Assembly: GCA_910585645.1 (NCBI GenBank) | Contig: CAJUFP010000003.1 | Span: 40,014-104,013 of the forward strand | Direction: 5' to 3' | Origin: an uncultured Hungatella sp. | GTDB taxonomy: Bacteria > Bacillota > Clostridia > Lachnospirales > Lachnospiraceae | Length of the DNA stretch: 64,000 nucleotides | Shown here: piece after piece, positions 59,197-64,000 of the stretch | Layout of the letters: each line of letters begins with the position of its first letter | Numbering within the stretch: the first letter of the stretch is position 1 | Program-made: the position numbers and the translations under genes | Notes under the pieces: model-generated | Seen by the model: the letters and a program-made list of their open reading frames with translations, nothing else | The model's database searches: none | What the model was told of the DNA's origin: nothing

Positions 59197-59823
59197 ATGG
59201 CAAAACTGATCTTCAGCAGCCGCTGCATCTGTGACGCTCCGCCAGAACACTTGCAGAATTATGTGCGCTACATCAGTACCCGTGAAGGCGTGGAAAAAGC
59301 GGACGAAAGCAAAAAGGATCTCCCGGCGACATCCGCCCAGAACGGCTCTGCAGTAGGAGCAGGGCTGGCTGTTTTCCATTTATGCTGTAAAGATAAAAAG
59401 GCACTGGCGGTGCGACCTGATTTTAAGCATGTACTGCCCGTATTCCGTCTTGGTGTAACAGGCATCGTGCAGAATGGGGCCTCCGCTGTCAGTATGTTCT
59501 TTATCCAGGGAGTGATCAATCAGTTTGGCATCAATGAAATATCGGCCTATGCAGCGGCATATAGGATTGAAACAATATTGACATTCCCCTTCTGCGCCAG
59601 CCTTTATCTGCTCACGAATTTCCTGCGCGGGGAAGGGGAGATTGTATATCCGGTTTTTAATACCATGCTTGAATTAGGGGCCCGTACAGTCTTTGCCTTT
59701 GTTTCGGTGCGGTATATCGGGTTTTATGGGATTATGCTCTGCAGGCCATTGAGTTTTCTTATCAGCACGGTCAGTCTGTCCTGTCGGTATTTCACAAAAA
59801 ATGGCAGGGACGGTAAAGAATAA
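59197..59823 (+). pseudogene. Chimera of a MobP3-like relaxase N-terminus and MATE efflux fragments
   Basis: The first 47 codons (MAKLIFSSRCICDAPPEHLQ, NYVRYISTREGVEKADESK, LPATSAQ) match relaxases of mobilisable elements. They continue in frame into MATE transporter sequence (VLPVFRLGVTGIVQNGASAVSMFFIQGVIN; AAAYRIETILTFPF), then skip to the C-terminal MATE part (LLTNFLRGEGEIVYPVFNTMLELGAR onward), so there is one fusion point near 59335 and an internal deletion near 59590. RBS GGAGGGAAGG precedes the ATG, so it may be translated, but neither function can be intact. Confidence 0.78.
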
Positions 59824-59840
59824 GACATTCTGATAATTCA

Positions 59841-59946
59841 GAAACAGTCAGAGGGCATACAGGCAAGGCACGGAAAAACTGAAATCCTTTATGTGGTGTT
59901 TGTGAAGCCTTAACGGGGAATGGCTGACACGTTCAGGGAGATGGGA
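59841..59946 (+). repeat. Direct repeat copy 1 (about 106 bp) flanking the MerR-MBL cassette
   Basis: Begins GAAACAGTC and ends GTTCAGGGAGATGGGA; about 80 percent identical by eye to 63351-63457. Copy 2 has an open frame ending AYRQSTENLKSYMQRQW...FRETECYSPI; copy 1 is frameshifted. Both may be remnants of the same gene's 3' end. Confidence 0.8.
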
Positions 59947-59996
59947 TAAGTGATAAAGCCGGAAAAGGACTGTTATCTTTTCCGGCAGCGTAATAC

Positions 59997-60377
59997 TCAG
60001 GAAGAAACATTATTCTGTGTTCGTTCAATCTCATTTCTATAAACCCCGATTTTTTCATCCAGTTTTATCCTATGCTCCTGCAGCCGCGCAATCTGCTCAT
60101 TGAGTGCCTGTCGGTGCTGCACCAGCATTTCCATTCTTTCAGAAAGAGTGGAATCACCTGCGGCGCGGAGTTCGGCATAGAGTTTGATTTCCTTGATAGG
60201 CATCCCCGTATCTTTCAGGCGTTTGATGAAGCAGGTCCATGTGAGATCTTTATCGGAATAACAGCGGCGGTTGCCGGAATTGCGCTTTGGGACAATCAGC
60301 CCTTCCTGTTCATAGTAGCGCAGTGTATGGAGACCCAGCCCCGTCAGTTCTGAAAATTCCCCGATAGTATATTCCAT
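59997..60377 (-). CDS. MerR family transcriptional regulator
   Basis: The 126-aa product begins MEYTIGEFSELTGLGLHTLRYYEQEGLI, the MerR winged helix (about residues 1-70), followed by a dimerisation coiled coil (about 78-120). No metal-binding cysteines are present in the C-terminal part, so it resembles the AdhR/YraB-like group that senses aldehydes or oxidative stress rather than metals. It is divergent from the SDR gene, and the promoter between has a 19-bp spacer with a dyad, as MerR targets have. GGAG is nine bases from the start at 60377. Confidence 0.9.
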   Translation of the reverse strand: MEYTIGEFSELTGLGLHTLRYYEQEGLIVPKRNSGNRRCYSDKDLTWTCFIKRLKDTGMPIKEIKLYAELRAAGDSTLSERMEMLVQHRQALNEQIARLQEHRIKLDEKIGVYRNEIERTQNNVSS

Positions 60378-60396
60378 AAAAATCACTCCAATCCTC

Positions 60397-60427
60397 TTGA
60401 CATAGAGTTCACTCTACATTGTATGGT
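60397..60427 (+). promoter_or_regulatory. MerR-type promoter with 19-bp spacer and operator
   Basis: TTGACA (60397-60402) and TATGGT (60422-60427) are separated by 19 bp, and the spacer contains the dyad TAGAGTTCACTCTA (60403-60416). Long spacers with a central dyad are the hallmark of MerR-activated promoters. The target is the SDR gene. Confidence 0.8.
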
Positions 60428-60459
60428 TGGATTATACCAAATCGAAGGAGGATTATCAA

Positions 60460-61251
60460 ATGGTTCAGGAAAAAGGAAAATATACGGTCATCACCGGGGC
60501 AAGCTCCGGCATTGGGTATGAAACGGCAAAGGCATTTGCGGGACGGGAAAAAAATCTGGTCATAGCAGCAAGGCGCAGGGATAACCTGGAGATGCTGAAA
60601 AAGGAGATATTGGAGGAACATCCGGATTTGGATGTTGTTATCCGAAGTACGGATTTATCCGTCCCGGAAAATGCGTACCTGTTATATGAGGGACTGAACG
60701 ATTATGGGATAGAGACGTGGGTGAATGATGCAGGTTTTGGAAATTATGGCAGCGTGGCAGAGCAGGACTTGAAAAAAATCAGGGCAATGCTGCATCTGAA
60801 TATAGAGGCGCTGACAATACTGTCCTCCCTGTTTGTCCGTGACTATAAGGATGCAGAGGGAACGCAGCTTATCAACGTGTCTTCATGCGGAGGCTATACC
60901 ATTGTGCCTACGGCTGTGACGTACTGTGCGGCGAAGTTTTATGTCAGCACATTTACAGAGGGACTGGCATGGGAACTGAAAGAGGCAGGGGCGAAAATGA
61001 AAGCAAAGGTGCTGGCGCCTGCGGCGACAAAGACGGAGTTCGGCATGGTGGCAAACAACGTCAGTGAATACGACTATGATAAATCTTTCGGAACATATCA
61101 CACAAGCAGGCAGATGGCCGGATTCCTGCTTGAACTGTATGACAGTGAAAAAGTGGTGGGGCTGGTAGACAGAGAGAATTTTTGTTTCCGGCTGGCTGAC
61201 CCGCTGTTTCCCTATGCAGGAAATTCATCACATAATCAGCAGCGTATGTGA
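60460..61251 (+). CDS. SDR family NAD(P)-dependent oxidoreductase
   Basis: Classical short-chain dehydrogenase of 263 aa: cofactor motif TGASSGIGYETAKAFA (about residues 12-27), NDAGFGNYG (about 92), and the catalytic Ser-Tyr-Lys in INVSSCGGYTIVPTAVTYCAAKFY (about 141-164). Substrate unknown; aldehyde or ketone reduction is plausible given MerR control. AAGGAGG precedes the ATG at 60460; an earlier ATG 11 codons upstream overlaps the promoter. It lies in the cassette bracketed by direct repeats. Confidence 0.92.
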   Translation: MVQEKGKYTVITGASSGIGYETAKAFAGREKNLVIAARRRDNLEMLKKEILEEHPDLDVVIRSTDLSVPENAYLLYEGLNDYGIETWVNDAGFGNYGSVAEQDLKKIRAMLHLNIEALTILSSLFVRDYKDAEGTQLINVSSCGGYTIVPTAVTYCAAKFYVSTFTEGLAWELKEAGAKMKAKVLAPAATKTEFGMVANNVSEYDYDKSFGTYHTSRQMAGFLLELYDSEKVVGLVDRENFCFRLADPLFPYAGNSSHNQQRM

Positions 61252-61264
61252 AAAATAGGTAATT

Positions 61265-61757
61265 ATGAAGAATGCAGTAACTGTACTAAAGATGATCGTC
61301 GCTATGGTTTTATTATATGTGGCGGTTAGGGGCGACACCCCTGGCGGAGCTGGAACGTGACATAGACGGCATTACACAGAAAATGTTGCCGGAGCAGCTA
61401 AAGGAACTGACAGATTACGGCTTTGTGGAAAAGAAGTCCTATGAGGGATACCCGCTCCATGTGGAATATTCCTTGACGGATGGTATGGGAACGGAGATAC
61501 TGGGGGCATTAAGGATTATGCAGCATATCGGGATTGACTACCTGAAAGCAATACAGGGTGGAGAACAGTCCGCAGAGCTTTCCTGTTATTACGGCGGGAT
61601 GACGCCGCCGGATAAGCCGCACATATATGAACTTCATGTGTATGCTTTGGATAAGATGCTGGATTTAGAGAGAGGATTTCTGCTGAACGAGCTTTACCGG
61701 GAAATGGACGGCCACATCTTAGGGCAGTATACTTTGAAAGGGATATATGAAAATTGA
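61265..61757 (+). pseudogene. HxlR family regulator, N-terminally damaged
   Basis: The frame from 61317 (MWRLGATPLAELERDIDGITQKMLPEQLKEL...YPLHVEYSLTDGMGTEILGAL) is an HxlR winged helix lacking the first helix and its usual N-terminal Cys region; the open frame has no RBS. An ATG at 61265 in another frame, and a third frame with ECSNCTKDDRRYGF, suggest a small deletion and frameshift in the first 50 codons. The C-terminal half (about residues 75-146) is an additional domain of unknown role. Could still be functional if the start is upstream. Confidence 0.55.
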
Positions 61758-61886
61758 CAGACAGCACTGACAGAACAGCAGAATCGCCGTAAATGGGATC
61801 AGGCCATTGCGGCGTTTTCTTCTTTATATTTTTAAGTACATATGCTATAATATATTTTGTTTAATAAAACATATACAGGAGGCGGC

Positions 61887-62444
61887 ATGGAACAAATTTC
61901 ATTAAAAATAGGAGAGCGGCTGAAAGAGATTCGCAACACAAGGCAGCTTACGCTGGATGATGTCGCGGAGCTGACCGGCGTGAGCAAGCCCATGTTGGGG
62001 CAGATCGAGCGTGGGCAGTCCTCACCCACCATCAACATATTATGGAAAATTTCAACAGGTTTGAGAATCCCGTTATCCTTTTTCTGCAAACAGCAGGAAG
62101 CAGAATACACGGTTGCCAGGCTTGATAAGGAAAATGTAATCACGGAGGAAAACGGAGGGATGCGGGCCTACCCGCTGTTTCCCTTTGATCCGGTGCGGAA
62201 TGTGGAGGCATTCTACATTGAGTTTGACGCAGGGGTGCGGCACGAATCACTTCCCCATGTGGCAGGCGTGGAGGAATATGTCTTTCTGGTGCAGGGAACG
62301 CTTACAATAGTGGTCGGCGGAAAAGAAGTCTGCCTGCAGGAAAAACAGTCCATACGGTTTGGGGCAGATATTTCCCATGCATATCACAATGTTTCAGATA
62401 AAGCCTGCGCCGCCTATAATGTGATATTTTATCCAAACAATTAG
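61887..62444 (+). CDS. XRE-cupin transcriptional regulator
   Basis: The 185-aa product joins an N-terminal XRE helix-turn-helix (about residues 5-62; IGERLKEIRNTRQLTLDDVAELTGVSKPMLGQIERGQSSPTINILWKI) to a C-terminal cupin (about 105-180; HVAGVEEYVFLVQGTLTIVVGG). Such regulators typically sense small metabolites via the cupin. AGGAGG fits the ATG at 61887. The MBL-fold gene starts 15 bp after its stop, so they probably form an operon. Confidence 0.92.
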   Translation: MEQISLKIGERLKEIRNTRQLTLDDVAELTGVSKPMLGQIERGQSSPTINILWKISTGLRIPLSFFCKQQEAEYTVARLDKENVITEENGGMRAYPLFPFDPVRNVEAFYIEFDAGVRHESLPHVAGVEEYVFLVQGTLTIVVGGKEVCLQEKQSIRFGADISHAYHNVSDKACAAYNVIFYPNN

Positions 62445-62459
62445 AGGAGGAGACGAACA

Positions 62460-63338
62460 ATGTATGAATTGGTACAGGTCAGTGAGAAATGTTATTACAT
62501 AAACTGCCCGGCGAAGATCGGCGTCTATGTTGCGGACAAGGATCATGTCTATCTGGTTGACAGCGGAAATGACAAGGATGCAGGGCGGAAGGTCAGGCAG
62601 ATACTGGAAAAGAACGGCTGGCATCTGGCGGCGATTCTAAATACCCATTCCAACGCAGACCATATCGGCGGGAACAAGTACCTGCAGGGGCAGACGGGAT
62701 GCAAGATTTATTCCGGCGGCATAGAGGCAGCTTTTACGAAATACCCGGTGCTGGAGCCGTCCTTCCTTTACGGCGGTTATCCCTGTAAGGATTTGCGGCA
62801 TAAGTTCCTGATGGCGCAGGAAAGCGATGTGGTGGATTTTTCAGATCAGAGTTTCCCGAAGGAAATAGAGGTGATACCATTGCCGGGGCATTTCTTTGAC
62901 ATGGTGGGATTCCGTATGCCGGACAATGTGGTGTTCCTTGCGGACTGTATCAGCAGCAGGGGAACGCTGGACAAATATGCGGTTTCCTTCATCTATGACG
63001 TGGGCGCTTATCTGGAAACGCTGGATAAAGTGGAGCAGATGGAGGCGTCTATGTTCGTCCCCGCCCATGCGGATGCCTCTGCTGATGTGAAGAGACTTGT
63101 CCGTTATAACAGGGATAAGGTGCAGAGCATTGCAGAAAGGATTCTGTCTATCTGTGGGGAGCCAATGTGCTTTGAACGCATTTTGCAGGAAGTGTTCAAA
63201 GGCTATGGGCTTTCCATGAACTTTGAGCAGTATGTGTTGGTAGGAAGCACAGTGCGTTCCTACCTTTCGTGGCTGAAAGATACCGGGAAACTGACGGCTG
63301 AATTTCAGGACAGTATGCTTCTGTGGCAGAAAGCATAA
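62460..63338 (+). CDS. MBL-fold metallo-hydrolase
   Basis: The 292-aa protein has the metallo-beta-lactamase fold: VYLVDSGND (about residue 31), the metal motif NTHSNADHIGG (about 60-70), where Asn replaces the second His of the usual HxHxDH, LPGHFFDMVGF (about 142) and VPAHAD (about 200). The missing His resembles a subgroup of the family and may alter metal binding. A C-terminal helical domain (about 225-292) follows. RBS GAGGAGGAGACG precedes the ATG. Co-transcribed with the XRE-cupin regulator. Confidence 0.9.
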   Translation: MYELVQVSEKCYYINCPAKIGVYVADKDHVYLVDSGNDKDAGRKVRQILEKNGWHLAAILNTHSNADHIGGNKYLQGQTGCKIYSGGIEAAFTKYPVLEPSFLYGGYPCKDLRHKFLMAQESDVVDFSDQSFPKEIEVIPLPGHFFDMVGFRMPDNVVFLADCISSRGTLDKYAVSFIYDVGAYLETLDKVEQMEASMFVPAHADASADVKRLVRYNRDKVQSIAERILSICGEPMCFERILQEVFKGYGLSMNFEQYVLVGSTVRSYLSWLKDTGKLTAEFQDSMLLWQKA

Positions 63339-63350
63339 TTTTATGCTCCG

Positions 63351-63457
63351 GAAACAGTCCGGGAGGCATACAGGCAAAGCACGGAAAATCTGAAATCCTA
63401 TATGCAGCGCCAGTGGAGCCTTGTCGGGGGAATGGCCGGCATGTTCAGGGAGACGGA
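63351..63457 (+). repeat. Direct repeat copy 2 flanking the MerR-MBL cassette
   Basis: Counterpart of 59841-59946; starts 12 bp after the MBL stop. The open frame EAYRQSTENLKSYM continues to FRETECYSPI and a stop at about 63476, so this copy looks like the 3' end of a gene whose 5' part is missing. Confidence 0.8.
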
Positions 63458-63549
63458 ATGCTACTCCCCAATTTGATAGGTAGAACCCCAAAAGTAACTG
63501 CTTGCTATTTTGACAACGATTCCGTATACTGTCAGTGGAGGTAACAAGC

Positions 63550-64000
63550 ATGGTTCGTTTTTACATAGTCAGGCATGGGCAGACGCTTTTGAACAGCTTA
63601 GACCGGGCGCAGGGATGGACAGACTCACCGCTCACCGAAGCAGGAAAACAGATGGCGGCTGACATAGGGCAGAAATTAAAGGGGATTGATTTTGATGCGG
63701 TCTATACCAGTGCTATGCTCCGTGCCGTACAGACAGCAGAGATGATCCTGGAAGCGGGCGGAAAGAGTGGTGTGCCAATAGAAAAGGACGCAAGGCTTCG
63801 GGAATGGTGCCTGGGGTGCATGGAGGCGGAGAACAATGGGGTTTTCGTAAAGAATGTATCGGACTGGCTGGGAGGGATAACCTCTTTTGCCGAGTTGAAT
63901 GAGAGGCTTTCTGACGTGGCGGCTGCCATTTATGAACATGATACGACAGGAATGGCGGAGCCGTTCCAGGCAATAGAAAGCCGCCTGAAAAGCGTATTTG
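63550..64000 (+). CDS. Histidine phosphatase (phosphoglycerate mutase-like) family protein, 3' end outside window
   Basis: The frame is open from ATG 63550 to the window edge (150 codons). It begins MVRFYIVRHGQTLLNSLDRAQGW, holding the catalytic RHG motif (about residues 8-10), then DSPLTEAGKQMAADIG and YTSAMLRAVQTAEMIL, typical of the histidine phosphatase superfamily. Substrate unknown. GGAGG lies eight bases in front of the ATG. It is outside the repeat-bracketed cassette. Confidence 0.88.
   Translation, partial: MVRFYIVRHGQTLLNSLDRAQGWTDSPLTEAGKQMAADIGQKLKGIDFDAVYTSAMLRAVQTAEMILEAGGKSGVPIEKDARLREWCLGCMEAENNGVFVKNVSDWLGGITSFAELNERLSDVAAAIYEHDTTGMAEPFQAIESRLKSVF

Noticed and set aside
62650..62670. 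Active-site loss in the MBL-fold protein
   Set aside because: Asn at the second His of HxHxDH was considered a disabling change, but the rest of the protein is intact and some subgroups vary here, so it is annotated as a gene.
63510..63530. Sigma-A promoter before the histidine phosphatase gene (TTGACA and TATACT)
   Set aside because: The two boxes are only 9 bp apart, too close for a working promoter.

Overview
The window looks like a chromosomal segment of an endospore-forming, Gram-positive anaerobe of the Lachnospiraceae (Clostridium cluster XIVa; Enterocloster- or Lachnoclostridium-like). The reasons are a complete spoIIIAA-AH operon with a sigma-E-like promoter, strong AGGAGG ribosome binding sites, a Gram-positive LexA box at uvrA, the clostridial order nusB-xseA-xseB-ispA-dxs-tlyA-nadK-argR-recN, and moderately GC-rich core genes. 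The species is inferred from gene content only.

Layout. 0-0.6 kb: tail of an Rpn-type nuclease/transposase gene. 0.7-8.2 kb: arginine biosynthesis, argG divergent from argC-argJ-argB-argD plus a co-transcribed membrane protein, with an ARG-box-like site between the divergent promoters; the matching regulator argR lies at 40.3 kb. 8.2-14.8 kb: folate one-carbon genes (fchA-like, folD), a small transporter, a ComEA-like lipoprotein, an orphan response regulator, GNAT, rlmH and rtcB. 14.9-16.7 kb: an AlbA_2/Schlafen-type regulator on the minus strand. 16.7-23.4 kb: spoIIIA operon. 23.6-31.9 kb: AT-richer accessory block with an ABC exporter, BlaI and a frameshifted BlaR1-like M56 peptidase, an AAA-ATPase-like/PD-(D/E)XK protein and hypotheticals. 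32.1-45.8 kb: housekeeping block Asp23, nusB, xseAB, ispA, dxs, tlyA, nadK, argR, recN, uvrA. 46-48.7 kb: small membrane protein, hairpin repeats, P-loop kinase, guaA. 48.9-57.3 kb: AT-rich island starting just past guaA, holding XRE, a decayed type III restriction-modification pair, a YhcG-type nuclease, decayed TcmP and Gp37/Gp68 genes, SymE and accessory genes. 57.4-64 kb: DUF3795 and DUF5714 proteins, a truncated PBECR4-like gene behind a long structured leader, a relaxase-MATE chimera, then a MerR/SDR/HxlR/cupin/MBL stress cassette bracketed by roughly 106-bp direct repeats, and the start of a histidine phosphatase gene.

Two themes stand out. First, several conserved core genes (spoIIIAE, spoIIIAG, ispA, tlyA, nadK, and the region in front of xseA) carry in-frame tandem repeats with 36-, 42- or 45-bp units, placed in linkers, loops or termini; related arrays lie in intergenic DNA. 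This looks like a lineage-specific repeat-expansion process that core proteins tolerate. Second, nearly all frameshifts and internal deletions are in the AT-rich accessory blocks, while the GC-rich core is intact, which argues for real decay of acquired genes. Strongest candidates for undescribed biology are the repeat insertions, the promoter-leader-terminator RNA at 58.9-59.1 kb (minus strand), and a two-copy hairpin element at 4.5 and 46.2 kb.
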